A stretch of DNA of 64,000 nucleotides from Polyangiaceae bacterium (GCA_025937895.1 JAICQL010000004.1:1-64000); one strand, 5' to 3'; numbered from the stretch's first letter, positions 33,866 through 43,429 are shown. Made by a program: numbers and translations. Notes: generated by a model not told the origin, from the letters alone.

Positions 33866-35368
33866 GTGAGCTGGCTCGACATGACCGCCGCCGGCACGGG
33901 GCTGTTCGGCGCCGCACTGGCAACGCTGCTGATGGTGGTCGCCTTCGTCGTGTTGCCGCGGGGCGAACGGTATCTGGCGCGCGGCCCCCTGGTGCTCTTG
34001 CTGCTGCACCTGCTCGTGGTGCGGATCGAGGACACCCTGCCGCCCGAGGGCCTTGGCCGGCAGTTTCTCAGCTTCATCGCCGCCGCCGCGATCTTTGGCT
34101 CGATCGCCCGCAGCATCTTCCTGATCGGGGTGCTGTCCAGCATCGCCCGGCGTTTTACCCGGCCCTGGCCGCGCATCTTGCGCGACCTGTTGCAGGGCTT
34201 CCTGTACTTCGGCGTCGCGCTGCTGGCCTTGCGCACCGCCGGGGTGGAGCCCACCTCACTGCTCGCCACCTCGGCGCTGCTCACCGCGGTCATCGGTCTG
34301 TCCTTGCAGGAGACGCTGGGCAACCTGTTTGCCGGGCTGTCGCTGCAGGCGCAGCCGCCGTTCTCCGTCGGTGACTGGCTGCAATTTGCCGAGGGCCCCG
34401 ACGGCACCGGGCGCGTGCTGGAGATCAACTGGCGCGCCACCCACCTGGTCACCTTGAGCGAGATCGAGGTGATCGTGCCCAACGGCGTGATCGCCAAGGC
34501 CGCGCTGAAGAACTTCTCGCGCCCGACCCCGCTGGTGCGCCACAGCACCAGCGTCATCTTCTCCGACGCCGTCTCGCCGCAGCGGCTGCAGGAGCTGGTG
34601 CAGCGCGTGCTGGCTGATCTGCCGGGCGTGCTCGCGGCGCCCGCGCCGCTGGTGCAGCTGGGCCATTTCGTCGAGCGCGGCGCCACGTACAACATCCGCT
34701 ACTTCGTCGAGGACTACGCGCGCATCGAGCCGACGGAGGGCGAGTTTCGCAAGCGCCTGTGGTACGAGCTGCGGCGCGCCCAGCTGGAGCTGCCGGCGAA
34801 TCGCAGCCGGGTGGAGGCCACGCCGGCGATCATCACCTCCCTGCGCGATCCACCGAACCTGGCCGCCAGCGAGAAGCCGCTGAACGAGCGGCTGGCGCAG
34901 GTCGATTTCCTGGCGGGGGTGAGCCCCGAGGTGATCGAGCGCCTGCTGCCGGGCACCAGCTCGGCCAGCTACGCCCCCGGCGAGGTCATCATCCGCGCGG
35001 GTGATCCTGGCGGTGAGCTGTTCGTGCTGGAGCGCGGCAGCGTGGAGGTGCTGGCCAGGCGCAAGGGGGGGCCGGAGGCCAGGGTCGCGGCGCTCTCGGC
35101 GGGGCAGTTTTTCGGTGAGGCGGCGCTGAACTCCGACGAGCTGCGCTCGGCCACCGTGCGCGCCACCGCCGAGTGCCAGGTGCTGGTGATCAGCGCTGCG
35201 TCGCTGCGCGCCGCGGTGGAGCTGGACCGAGCCATCGCCGAACGCCTCACCGCCCGCCTCGCCACCCGCCTGGTCGAGCTGAATCAGGCGCTGGCCGAGC
35301 ACGCCGATGGCGACGAAGAGCGGAGGAGCCTGCAGCTCATCGACATGGTCAAGCGCTTCTTCGCCTGA
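33866..35368 (+). CDS. MscS-like channel with C-terminal cyclic-nucleotide-binding domain
   Basis: A 500-residue inner-membrane channel. Four or so helices lie in the first 180 residues, including the pore-lining Ala/Gly helix (TSLLATSALLTAVIGLSLQETLGN region). The MscS beta domain (about 185-240, FSVGDWLQF) and alpha/beta vestibule follow. A cNMP-binding domain (about 345-465) includes YAPGEVIIRAGDPGGELFVLERG and FFGEAALNSDELRSATVRA, which contains the phosphate-binding cassette (GEAAL plus R-x-A-T-V). This is the bCNG layout, whose known members gate by cyclic nucleotides and respond weakly to tension. Start is GTG 33866. Confidence 0.92.
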   Translation: MSWLDMTAAGTGLFGAALATLLMVVAFVVLPRGERYLARGPLVLLLLHLLVVRIEDTLPPEGLGRQFLSFIAAAAIFGSIARSIFLIGVLSSIARRFTRPWPRILRDLLQGFLYFGVALLALRTAGVEPTSLLATSALLTAVIGLSLQETLGNLFAGLSLQAQPPFSVGDWLQFAEGPDGTGRVLEINWRATHLVTLSEIEVIVPNGVIAKAALKNFSRPTPLVRHSTSVIFSDAVSPQRLQELVQRVLADLPGVLAAPAPLVQLGHFVERGATYNIRYFVEDYARIEPTEGEFRKRLWYELRRAQLELPANRSRVEATPAIITSLRDPPNLAASEKPLNERLAQVDFLAGVSPEVIERLLPGTSSASYAPGEVIIRAGDPGGELFVLERGSVEVLARRKGGPEARVAALSAGQFFGEAALNSDELRSATVRATAECQVLVISAASLRAAVELDRAIAERLTARLATRLVELNQALAEHADGDEERRSLQLIDMVKRFFA

Positions 35369-35433
35369 GGCAGCAGCCCGCTCGCAGCCGATTTCCAGGC
35401 ACCTGGCGCGGCGGAGTTGATATATGCCGCGGC

Positions 35434-35751
35434 ATGAGCAGCGAATTGTCCAATGTCACCGTCACGGCGAAGGCCAATGTCTATTTTGATGGCAAGGTGG
35501 TCAGCCACAGCGTGCGCCTGGCCGATGGCAGCAAGAAGACGATCGGGCTGATCTACCCCGGCGAATATCACTTCGGCACCCAGGCGCCGGAGCGCATGGA
35601 GATCATCGCCGGCAGCTGCACGGTGCGCCTCGACGGGCAACCGAGCAGCAAGGAATATTCTAGCGGCAGCTTCTTCGACGTGCCCGGCAGCAGCGGCTTC
35701 ACCATCCAGGTGCAGGGCGGCATCACCGAGTACATCTGCTCCTTCGGTTGA
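35434..35751 (+). CDS. ppnP: Pyrimidine/purine nucleoside phosphorylase (DUF1255)
   Basis: A 105-residue single cupin that phosphorolyses nucleosides to free base and ribose-1-phosphate. It matches PpnP across its length: MSSELSNVTVTAKANVYFDG at the start, KKTIGLIYPGEYHFGT, and GSFFDVPGSSGFTI near the end. ATG 35434 is chosen because all family-conserved sequence begins there; the frame extends further upstream without meaning. It is a single gene between the channel and a GH3 gene. Confidence 0.93.
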   Translation: MSSELSNVTVTAKANVYFDGKVVSHSVRLADGSKKTIGLIYPGEYHFGTQAPERMEIIAGSCTVRLDGQPSSKEYSSGSFFDVPGSSGFTIQVQGGITEYICSFG

Positions 35752-35790
35752 CGCCGGCGCGGGCTCTGAACGAAGCTGGAGCCCGCCGCC

Positions 35791-37383
35791 ATGAAGTACA
35801 CGCTCCAGCTCACATCTCAAGCGCGCACCCTGGCCGAGGGCCTGTCGCTGCGCGAAGCCTGGCTCCAGGTTTGTCTGCCGCTGCTCAACTTCGAGCCGCG
35901 TGAGCCGCTGGGCGGCGCGCACATCCCGCGCGGCCCGCGCGACAAGGTCCAGGCTCAGGCCGCCGCCTTGCGGCGCGCCTGCAGCACCCCGGAGCGCGCC
36001 ATCCCGCCACTGTGTACGGCCGATCTCGAGTGCGGCGCCGGGCGCGCCGTGCTCGGCTGCACGGAGTTTCCGGATCTGATGGCGCTGGGCGCCAACGACT
36101 CGGAGGAGCTGGCGTACGAGGTGGGCAAGGTCACCGCGCTGGAGGCGCGCGCGGCCGGCATCAACTGGAGCTTCTCGCCCTGCGTCGACCTGGCCGCGCT
36201 GGCAGACAACCCGGTGGTGTCCACGCGCAGCGTGGGGCGCAACGTGGAGCAGGTCATCCGCGTGGCGCGCGGCTACCTGCGCGGCCTGCAGGAGCACGGC
36301 GTCGCCGCCACGCTCAAGCACTTTCCCGGCGACGGTCACTCCACCTTCGATCAACACCTGACCACCTCGCACAACCCGCTGTCGCGCCCCGCCTGGTGGG
36401 AGGGGCCGGGCCGCGTGTATCGCGAGCTGATCAAGGCTGGCGCCCGCACCATCATGGCTGGCCACATCGCGTTGCCTGCGTTTGACGCCGCGGACGCGCG
36501 CGGCCTGTATCCGCCGGCCACGGTCTCGCGCCGGCTGCTGACGGATCTGCTGCGCGGTGAGCTGGGCTTCGAGGGCATCATCGTCTCCGACGCCATGGGC
36601 ATGGGTGGCGTGGCGGGCTTCGTGCCCCCGTTCGAGGCCTACGCGCGCTTCCTGGAGGCGGGTGGCGACTGCGTGCTGTTCGCGCGGGTGACAGAGCGCC
36701 GCTTCTGGCCCGAGTTCGAGCGCGCGCTGCGCGAGAAGCTCATCAGCGAGCAGACGGTGTACGAGCGCGCCGCGCGCATGGTGCAGTTCAAGCTGGATCA
36801 GGGCTTACTGCGGGCCGAGGGCGGCGCCGAGCCGGCGGCAGACCCGGCGTTTGACGGCGTGGCTCACATCCGCCTGGCGCAGCGCGTGGCGGAAGGGGCT
36901 GCCACTCTCGTGCGTGATCGCGAGCAGACCTTGCCCTTCAAGCTGGAGCGCCAGACGAGGGTGCTGCACGTCGTGCTCGCTGGCCCCAACTACCCGCAGT
37001 ATGAAGATCAGCTGGCCGCCTATGCTGCGCTGACGCGCGCCCTGGGCGAGCGCTGCCACGTGGAGGAGCTGACGGATCCCGGGCCCCACGTGCTGTTCGA
37101 GCGGGTGGACCAGTTCGATCTGGTGGTGTGCTCGGTGGGTGCCGCCACCAGCTGGGGCGTGAGCGTGGCGCGCCTGCATGGCCCGCTGTGTCGCAACCTG
37201 ATGGAGGGCTGGATGCGTCTGGGCACGCCCGTCGTGTTCGTGAGCCACATCCACCCCTTCGTGCATCAGGAGTTCGAGCCGCTGATGGATTGCGTGATCA
37301 ACACCTTCCGCAGCTTGCCCTCCAGCGGCGCGCGCATCGTGCGCGGCATCACCGGCGAGCAGCCGTTCACGGGTACTTTCTGA
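35791..37383 (+). CDS. GH3 glycosidase, NagZ-like
   Basis: A 530-residue cytosolic GH3 enzyme without signal peptide. It carries KHFPGDGHSTFDQH (176-189), the NagZ-type mobile-loop acid/base pair with Asp187 and His189, and the nucleophile in IIVSDAMGMGGV (Asp267). After the barrel it has an additional C-terminal sandwich domain (about 360-530), unlike the one-domain NagZ of E. coli. Probable activity is beta-N-acetylhexosaminidase in cell-wall recycling, but beta-glucosidase cannot be excluded. A second GH3 gene starts 26 bases downstream, so both are likely expressed together. Confidence 0.88.
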   Translation: MKYTLQLTSQARTLAEGLSLREAWLQVCLPLLNFEPREPLGGAHIPRGPRDKVQAQAAALRRACSTPERAIPPLCTADLECGAGRAVLGCTEFPDLMALGANDSEELAYEVGKVTALEARAAGINWSFSPCVDLAALADNPVVSTRSVGRNVEQVIRVARGYLRGLQEHGVAATLKHFPGDGHSTFDQHLTTSHNPLSRPAWWEGPGRVYRELIKAGARTIMAGHIALPAFDAADARGLYPPATVSRRLLTDLLRGELGFEGIIVSDAMGMGGVAGFVPPFEAYARFLEAGGDCVLFARVTERRFWPEFERALREKLISEQTVYERAARMVQFKLDQGLLRAEGGAEPAADPAFDGVAHIRLAQRVAEGAATLVRDREQTLPFKLERQTRVLHVVLAGPNYPQYEDQLAAYAALTRALGERCHVEELTDPGPHVLFERVDQFDLVVCSVGAATSWGVSVARLHGPLCRNLMEGWMRLGTPVVFVSHIHPFVHQEFEPLMDCVINTFRSLPSSGARIVRGITGEQPFTGTF

Positions 37384-37409
37384 GCGCCGCACGGCTTTCG
37401 GCTGGCGGG

Positions 37410-39446
37410 GTGACGGCGCGGCAGGCTCAGCGGGTGCGGCCGTCTTTGGCGCGCGCACTCGGCCCGTCGCTGCTGCTCTCGTCGCTGCTGCTCTCTTCGT
37501 TGTCGGCGTGCTCGCGGCCGCAGCGCGCCGCGCCCGCGCCTGCGCAGGCCACCAACCAGGACCCGGTGTTCCAGCCCGCGGCGCCCGCTGGCCCCATGCG
37601 CTGCTTGCCACCAGCGCAGCCGCACGCGGTCGTGCAAGCCGCTCGCGAGGCGGAGGGCTTTCCCAGCAAGAGCTGCCTGGCCCGGGCGCAGGCGCTGCTG
37701 AGCCAGATGACCCTGCCGGAGAAGGTGGGGCAGATGCTGCAGGCGGATCGTACGCGCGTGCAGGGCGATCAGATCGCACGCCAGGCATTTGGCTCCATCC
37801 TCTCCGGCGGTGGCTCCGGGCCGGAGCAGAACACGCCCGTCGAGTGGGCGCGCATGGTGAATGGCTATCGCGCTCAGTCGCTGCAGAGTCGTCTGGGCAT
37901 CCCGCTCCTGTACGGGGTGGACGCGGTGCACGGTCACAACAACGTTGGTGGCGCCGTGATCTTTCCGCACAACATCGGCCTGGGCGCGAGCCGCGATGCC
38001 GGGCTGGTGCAGCGCATCGGTCGCGCCACGGCGCTGGAGGTGGCCGCCACGGGGGTGGACTGGACCTTCGCGCCGGTGGTCACGGCCGCGCGCGACGAGC
38101 GCTGGGGCCGCACGTACGAGGCATTCGGCGAGGCGCCGGAGCTCGCTGAAGAGCTGGGCCCGGCGCTGATTCGCGGCCTGCAGGGCGAGCGGCTGGGGGC
38201 GCGCCCCGACAGCGTGCTGGCCTGCGCCAAGCACTACCTGGGCGACGGCTACACGCAGGGCGGGCGCGATCAAGGCAACAGCGTGCTCTCGCCCGAGCAG
38301 CTGGAGCGCGAGGTCTTGCCCGCGTACCGGAAGGCCATCGCCTCGGGCGTGGGCTCGATCATGGTCTCCTTCAGCAGCGTGGATGGGGTGAAGATGCACT
38401 GCCACGGCCCGCTGCTGAATGACGTGCTCAAGGGGCAGCTCGGCTTCGGCGGCCTGTTGGTGAGTGACTGGCGCGGCGTGGAGCAGCTGCCGGGTGACGC
38501 GCTGGCGCAGCTGGCCAGTGGCATCAACGCCGGCATCGACATGGTCATGGCGCCCAGCGCGCACCTCGGCTTCCTGGAGCAGCTCGCGCAGCTGGTGCCG
38601 GATCGAGTGCCGCTGGCGCGCATCGATGACGCCGTGACCCGCATCCTGAGCGTCAAGTGTGCGCTCGGTAAGCTGGACGGCAGCCGCTTCGCGCGCGGGC
38701 CCGATGGCGCGCTGGCGCTCTCGAAGGATCTCGAGCGGGTGGGCTCTGCGGAGCACCGCGCGCTGGCGCGGGAGGCAGTGCGCTCGTCGCTGGTGTTGCT
38801 GGAGAACTCTGCTTCACTGCTGCCGCTGAAGAAGTCGCTGCGCCGCATCCACGTGGCCGGTAGCCATGCGGACGACATCGGCAATCAGAGCGGCGGCTGG
38901 ACCATCAAGTGGCAGGGCCAGCCGGGCGCCATCACCGAGGGCACCACCTTGCGCGAGGCGGTGCAGGCAGCCGTGGCTCCGGGCACCGAGGTCAGCTACT
39001 CGCTGGACGGCAGCGGCGCGGAGGGGGCCGACGTGGCCATCGCCGCCATCGGTGAGCGGCCGTACGCCGAGGGCCACGGCGATGACGCGCGGCTCGAGCT
39101 GCCGCCCGCGGGGCGCGAGCTGGTGACCCGGCTGAAGGCAGCGGGCCTGCCCGTGGTGGTCGTGTTGATGACGGGGCGGCCGCTGCTGCTCGGCGAGCTG
39201 CCGCGCACGGCGGATGCGCTGGTGGCTGCATGGCTGCCCGGCACTGAAGCGCAGGGCATCACCGACGTGCTGTTTGGTGATCACGGCTTCACGGGCAAGC
39301 TGCCGCACAGCTGGCCGCGCACCCTCGAGCAGGTGCCGATCAACGTCGGGGATGCCAGCTACGATCCGCTTTACGCCTACGGCTTTGGCCTGAGCTACGC
39401 GCCGGCAGCGAGCCCTTCGCCCGCAGCGAGCCCTGCGCGGCGCTGA
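37410..39446 (+). CDS. GH3 beta-glucosidase-type lipoprotein
   Basis: A 678-residue exported enzyme, probably cleaving terminal beta-glucosyl residues. The N-terminal leader ends in LSAC. The GH3 barrel begins near MTLPEKVGQMLQ and includes KHYLGDGYTQGGRDQG and the nucleophile in LLVSDWRGVEQL (Asp353). The C-terminal alpha/beta sandwich follows (LVLLENSASLLPL; GERPYAEGHGDD; the latter holds the candidate acid/base region). The layout matches ExoP- and barley-like exo-glucanases. Start is taken as GTG 37410, upstream of the leader; GTG 37434 is possible. It is coupled with the upstream NagZ-like gene. Confidence 0.9.
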   Translation: MTARQAQRVRPSLARALGPSLLLSSLLLSSLSACSRPQRAAPAPAQATNQDPVFQPAAPAGPMRCLPPAQPHAVVQAAREAEGFPSKSCLARAQALLSQMTLPEKVGQMLQADRTRVQGDQIARQAFGSILSGGGSGPEQNTPVEWARMVNGYRAQSLQSRLGIPLLYGVDAVHGHNNVGGAVIFPHNIGLGASRDAGLVQRIGRATALEVAATGVDWTFAPVVTAARDERWGRTYEAFGEAPELAEELGPALIRGLQGERLGARPDSVLACAKHYLGDGYTQGGRDQGNSVLSPEQLEREVLPAYRKAIASGVGSIMVSFSSVDGVKMHCHGPLLNDVLKGQLGFGGLLVSDWRGVEQLPGDALAQLASGINAGIDMVMAPSAHLGFLEQLAQLVPDRVPLARIDDAVTRILSVKCALGKLDGSRFARGPDGALALSKDLERVGSAEHRALAREAVRSSLVLLENSASLLPLKKSLRRIHVAGSHADDIGNQSGGWTIKWQGQPGAITEGTTLREAVQAAVAPGTEVSYSLDGSGAEGADVAIAAIGERPYAEGHGDDARLELPPAGRELVTRLKAAGLPVVVVLMTGRPLLLGELPRTADALVAAWLPGTEAQGITDVLFGDHGFTGKLPHSWPRTLEQVPINVGDASYDPLYAYGFGLSYAPAASPSPAASPARR

Positions 39447-39460
39447 GCGCGTAACGGCGC

Positions 39461-40429
39461 TCACAGCCACTTGGCGGCGCGAAAGCGCAGATACAGAAAG
39501 CAGCAGACGCTGACCATCAAGGCCAGCGCCGCCGGATATCCGTACGTCCATTGCAGGTCCGGCATGTGGCTGAAGTTCATGCCCCAGATGCCGGCCATGG
39601 CCGGGATGACCGCCACGATGGCGGCCCACGCCGCCAGCCGCTTGGTGACCTCGCTCTCCTCGATCGTCACCATCGACAGGTTCACCTGGATGGCAGTGGA
39701 GATGGTGTCGCGGATGCTCTCGGTGGCGCCGTTGATGCGGCGCAGGTGATCGTACACGTTGCGAAAATACTCCTGGCTCGGAGCGCAGAGCGTCGGCACA
39801 CGGCTGCCGGTGAGCTTGCCCACCGCCTCCATCAGCGGGCTCACCGCGTGGCGCAGCTCACTGACCTTGCCCTTGAGCACATACAGGCGCTCGATGTTGT
39901 TGCGCCCGGCGCCGCGCGTGAAGATCTGGCCTTCGATCTGATCCAGCTCTGCCTCCAGCGCCTCCAGCACGGGGAAGTAGCGATCGACCACTGCGTCCAG
40001 CAGCGCGTACGCGACGAACGCCGAGCCCTGCCGCAAGAGGTGCGGCTCGCGCTCGGCGCGCGCGCGCACCCCCAGAAAGCCGTGCTCGCTCCGGTTGCGC
40101 ACCGAGACGACGTAGTGAGGGCCGACGAACACGTCCACCTCGCCCAGGCGCAGCTCGCCTTGCACCAGCTCCACCATCGGCACGACGAAGAACAGCGAGT
40201 CGCCGTACTCCTGGATCTTGGGGCGCTGGTGGCCCTGCACCGCGTCCTCCACCGCCAGCTCGTGCAGGCCGAACTGCCGCTGCACGATGGCCAGCTCCTC
40301 CGGAGTGGGATCCTTCAGCGCCACCCAAACGAAGCTGTCCTCCTCCTCTGCTGTCCAGCAGCTGTTCTCGTCCATGGGGATGTCGCGGATCTTCTTCCCC
40401 TCCTGGTACAGCACGCAGTTGATCAGCAT
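39461..40429 (-). CDS. corA: CorA-type magnesium/cobalt transporter
   Basis: A homopentameric inner-membrane channel for Mg2+, Co2+ or Ni2+. The 322 residues end in two transmembrane helices with the selectivity loop GMN (283-285, in IWGMNFSHMPDLQW) and a basic end (RAAKWL). The N-terminal soluble funnel begins MLINCVLYQEGKKIRDI. Length is normal. The gene is single and convergent with the GH3 gene; no Mg-sensing leader was seen in the 149 bases upstream. Confidence 0.94.
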   Translation of the reverse strand: MLINCVLYQEGKKIRDIPMDENSCWTAEEEDSFVWVALKDPTPEELAIVQRQFGLHELAVEDAVQGHQRPKIQEYGDSLFFVVPMVELVQGELRLGEVDVFVGPHYVVSVRNRSEHGFLGVRARAEREPHLLRQGSAFVAYALLDAVVDRYFPVLEALEAELDQIEGQIFTRGAGRNNIERLYVLKGKVSELRHAVSPLMEAVGKLTGSRVPTLCAPSQEYFRNVYDHLRRINGATESIRDTISTAIQVNLSMVTIEESEVTKRLAAWAAIVAVIPAMAGIWGMNFSHMPDLQWTYGYPAALALMVSVCCFLYLRFRAAKWL

Positions 40430-40578
40430 GGGCCTCTACCTCGGCGAGCGCGCAACGTGGCCGCGCGGGCACACCACCTGGCTCGCCTGGCCCCGGTAGC
40501 CTTTCGCGGGCCTCCAGGCAACCCGTCTGGCCCGCTCGTGCGCCGTTCATCCGCCGCGAGCGCGGCACCCTCGCGGCT

Positions 40579-41208
40579 TCAAGCCTTGCGGATCGGATCG
40601 CTCCGTGTTCCAGAGCGGAAGGTCGGAGCACTTTGCAACGCCGCGGGCGAACGCGCCTCAGGCGGCGCCGCACCGAGGGCACGGGCTCGGGGATGCGCCC
40701 GTGCAGGGCCGCCGGGCACGCGGCTCTCCTCCAGCCGGGGTGAGCACCAGTGGCGCAGGCTGGGGCTGAGCGCCACTCCGCCCGCATCCAGCAGCTCGAC
40801 CGCGCAGGTCAGGGCCTCGTGAAAATCCGTGAAATACCGGGTGGGCCGTGCGGGCCGATAGAGCCACTCGATCGCCGTCATCGCGCCGCGGATCAGCGGC
40901 GAGTCCACGATCACGATCGCGCCCAGCGACCACTTCGCCGCGTCGCTCGCAAAACGAGCGGACTCCTCGGCGAAGCGCCGGCGCGTCTTTGCGTCCGGCA
41001 TGGCCTGCGACGCGCGCACGTCACTGACCGCGACGAAGCGGAGCTGACGCCGGCACAGCCAGCGATAGTACTCGAACACGCCGGGCACATCGGTCGCGGT
41101 GAGCGTGCGCCGCGTCACCAGCAAGCTGATTGGCAACAGCTCCTCGTAAAACTCGTATCCCTCCGCGCTGCTGCTGACAGAATGCGCAGGCTGCCTCGTG
41201 GGTCCCAT
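40579..41208 (-). CDS. Cytosolic protein of unknown function (STAS/sensor-like fold guess)
   Basis: A 209-residue protein without signal or membrane segment. The core (about 25-140) has an alternating beta-alpha pattern (PISLLVTRRTLTATDV; RQLRFVAVSDVRASQAMPDA; WSLGAIVIVDSPLIRGAMTAIEWL; PTRYFTDFHEAL), reminiscent of the small STAS-like or single-domain sensor proteins of myxobacteria. The last 40 residues are low-complexity. ATG 41208 is preferred over GTG 41247 because GAGGTG lies next to it. No neighbour gives a functional hint. Confidence 0.65.
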   Translation of the reverse strand: MGPTRQPAHSVSSSAEGYEFYEELLPISLLVTRRTLTATDVPGVFEYYRWLCRRQLRFVAVSDVRASQAMPDAKTRRRFAEESARFASDAAKWSLGAIVIVDSPLIRGAMTAIEWLYRPARPTRYFTDFHEALTCAVELLDAGGVALSPSLRHWCSPRLEESRVPGGPARAHPRARALGAAPPEARSPAALQSAPTFRSGTRSDPIRKA

Positions 41209-41351
41209 CACCTCGGGCAGGAAAGGAACCGTGAGACACCAGCTCACGTCAAGAGGCGTTGCTCGAGCGAGCTGTTTCGACCGAAAAGCCGAGCCCAGCG
41301 CGGAGCGAGCGTGCCGGGTGGAAACAATCGCGCAGTCCGGCCGGCGCGGCT

Positions 41352-42494
41352 TCAGATCGCCTCACCCTCGATCACGTTGATGGTCGGAAAGCGAAACACG
41401 CGACGGTAGCGGAACCCCGCCTGCTCCAGTAGCCCCTTGAACTCCGCCACGTCCCGCTCGCGACCGTCATCGCAGACCACCGCCATCTGCAGGTCGGCAC
41501 GCGTGGCGAGCAGGTCGCGCGTGCAGCGCTCCGCCAGCGCCTCACACAGAATCATGCGTGCGCCGACTGAGGCGGCACGGCGCACGTTCTGCAGCAGGCG
41601 CACGCAGGTGGCGTCGTCCCAGTCGTGCAGGATGTTCTTCATCAGGTACGCGTCGCAGCCGGACGGCACGGACTCGAAGAAGCTGCCCGGGCTGAGCTCG
41701 ATCCGGTCCGCGACCCCGCGCTGCTCCAGCAGCTTCTGCGCAGAGACGAGCACGCCGGGGCTATCCAGCAGAACACCGCGCAGCCTGGGGTGGCGCAGCA
41801 CGAGCTCGCTCAGCAAGAGCCCTCGGCCACCGCCCACATCGCACAGGCGCTGCACCTCGCCGAATGGGTACAGCTGGGCGATGGCCGGTGCGTCGGCGGC
41901 AGTCAGCCCCATCATGCAGTCCGCAAAGATCGCGCGCTCGTCCGGGTGCGCCTCGAACCAGTCCCACACGCTCGCGCCATGCACCTTGCGGAACGCGCTC
42001 TGGCCCGTGCGCAAGGTCTCGGACAGCTCGCTCCAGGCGGCCACGTTGGAGCCGGAGGAGAAGTACAGCAGCCACTCGCGCACGCGCGAGAGCTGGCCCG
42101 AGCGCAGCGGCAGGGACAGCCGGTTGTTGGCGAACGTGCCGTCGCTGCTCATGCTGAAGATACCGCGGTTGGCCAGCTCGCGCAGCGCACGGTGCAACAC
42201 GCCGGCGTTCAGACCCAGCTCCCGCGCGATCACCTCGGCGGTGGCGGGCCCGCGAGTGGCCAGGAAATCGGCGATGTCAAAGCGCGCGATGGCGCCCAGC
42301 AGCGCCGTCTTGCACACGCCCGTTGCGTGCTCAAACAGGGTCAGCTCCGCAGGCGACAGCAGCTCCGTCAGCCGCACCAGCGCGTTGCGCACGGCCAGCA
42401 TGCAACGCACCGCCGCGGCAGGAGGAGGAGCGGGCAGCGCGGTGGCTGGCAGCTCGAGCCGGGAGGGGGGAGGGAGCGGTAGATAGGTCGGCAT
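41352..42494 (-). CDS. SAM-dependent O-methyltransferase (COMT/CrtF type)
   Basis: The 380 residues fit the two-part layout of small-molecule O-methyltransferases: a helical dimerisation/winged-helix domain (about 40-140, IADFLATRGPATAEVIARELG) and a Rossmann domain with VGGGRGLLLSELV (SAM binding) and LMKNILHDWDD, where the catalytic His lies in LHDW. These enzymes act on phenolic, carotenoid or polyketide hydroxyls. No biosynthetic cluster surrounds it, so the substrate is open. The frame is open upstream, but ATG 42494 fits the family start. Confidence 0.85.
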   Translation of the reverse strand: MPTYLPLPPPSRLELPATALPAPPPAAAVRCMLAVRNALVRLTELLSPAELTLFEHATGVCKTALLGAIARFDIADFLATRGPATAEVIARELGLNAGVLHRALRELANRGIFSMSSDGTFANNRLSLPLRSGQLSRVREWLLYFSSGSNVAAWSELSETLRTGQSAFRKVHGASVWDWFEAHPDERAIFADCMMGLTAADAPAIAQLYPFGEVQRLCDVGGGRGLLLSELVLRHPRLRGVLLDSPGVLVSAQKLLEQRGVADRIELSPGSFFESVPSGCDAYLMKNILHDWDDATCVRLLQNVRRAASVGARMILCEALAERCTRDLLATRADLQMAVVCDDGRERDVAEFKGLLEQAGFRYRRVFRFPTINVIEGEAI

Positions 42495-42670
42495 CGTGCT
42501 CAGGTTCGCATGCCTTGCGGCCGGGGCGGCGAGCTTTGCGATGACGAACGCGGCGCGTTCCGCGACGCCACTGGAGCACGAGATTCTGCTCCGAGCCTGG
42601 CAGCCCGGGCTGGATAACCGGGTGCGGCGCGGCTCGTACCCGGGCGGCGCCAGCCCGCAGCGGGAGCGGC

Positions 42671-43429
42671 TCAATCCATGCTGTCGCTGAGCAGTGAGCT
42701 GCGGGGCGCGCCGCGGCCCCCGCCTGCGGAGCTGCCGTCGAGACCGGCGCTCCCGGCGCCGCCGCCGGAAGATGAGCTCCCGGCGCCGGCGCCGGAAGAT
42801 GAGCTCCCGGCGCTGCCGCCGGAAGATGAACTCCCGGCGCTGCCGCCGGAAGGTGAACTCAGCGGCGGTGTCCCGAGCCGCTGCGCCAGGGTGCCCTGGG
42901 CCGGCACGGGCCGCAGCGACTTGGTCAGGTGCAGGATCAGCTCGTCATCGAGGCGCACCAGCTCGCCCTCCTGCACGTAGCGATCTTCATACGTCACGCC
43001 CAGCCCATCGGGCACGTATCCGCGCTCGGCGTACAGGCGCTGCGCGGCATTGTAACCTGGATGTAGGCCCACACCCACGGCGACGAAGGCCGCGCGCGTG
43101 GCGGCGCTCTGCTCCGCACGGTCCAGCAGGCGGCTGGCGATGCCGAGGCGACGGAACGCCGGCAGCACGTTCAGATCCTGGATCTCAGGCACGCCCTTGC
43201 CGGCGATGCCGGGGTACAGCGGGTTCCAGTGCAGGGTGACATAGCCGGCAAACGTGCCATCGTGCAGGGCCGCCCAGCACTGCCGGATGGACTGCTGCTG
43301 CTCGGCGATGTACCGCGCGAACTGCCGCACCGGGCGGTGCACACCCACCTCCGCAAACGCTTGCGAGATGACGCTGGCGTCGCGCTCGAGCAAGGGGCGC
43401 AGCCGGAGTGGATCGCGCTGGGTTACCAT
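42671..43429 (-). CDS. GNAT acetyltransferase with Gly/Ser repeat tail
   Basis: The first 165 residues form a GNAT domain (LRLRPLLERDASVISQAF; VPEIQDLNVLPAFRRLGIAS with the acetyl-CoA loop R-R-L-G-I-A; YNAAQRLYAERGYVPDG). The last 65 residues are low-complexity and include about four copies of a nine-residue Gly/Ser unit encoded by a 27-bp tandem repeat (about 42749-42858). The tail has no family counterpart known to me and may vary in length between strains. Substrate is unknown. Start is ATG 43429. Confidence 0.85.
   Translation of the reverse strand: MVTQRDPLRLRPLLERDASVISQAFAEVGVHRPVRQFARYIAEQQQSIRQCWAALHDGTFAGYVTLHWNPLYPGIAGKGVPEIQDLNVLPAFRRLGIASRLLDRAEQSAATRAAFVAVGVGLHPGYNAAQRLYAERGYVPDGLGVTYEDRYVQEGELVRLDDELILHLTKSLRPVPAQGTLAQRLGTPPLSSPSGGSAGSSSSGGSAGSSSSGAGAGSSSSGGGAGSAGLDGSSAGGGRGAPRSSLLSDSMD
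42749..42858. repeat. 27-bp tandem repeat inside the GNAT gene tail
   Basis: About four imperfect copies of a 27-mer beginning GATGAGCTCCCGGCGC and ending GCCGGAA. On the minus strand each codes for nine residues of the GGSAGSSSS or GAGAGSSSS type. The period is a multiple of three, so copy-number change would keep the frame. Confidence 0.85.
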
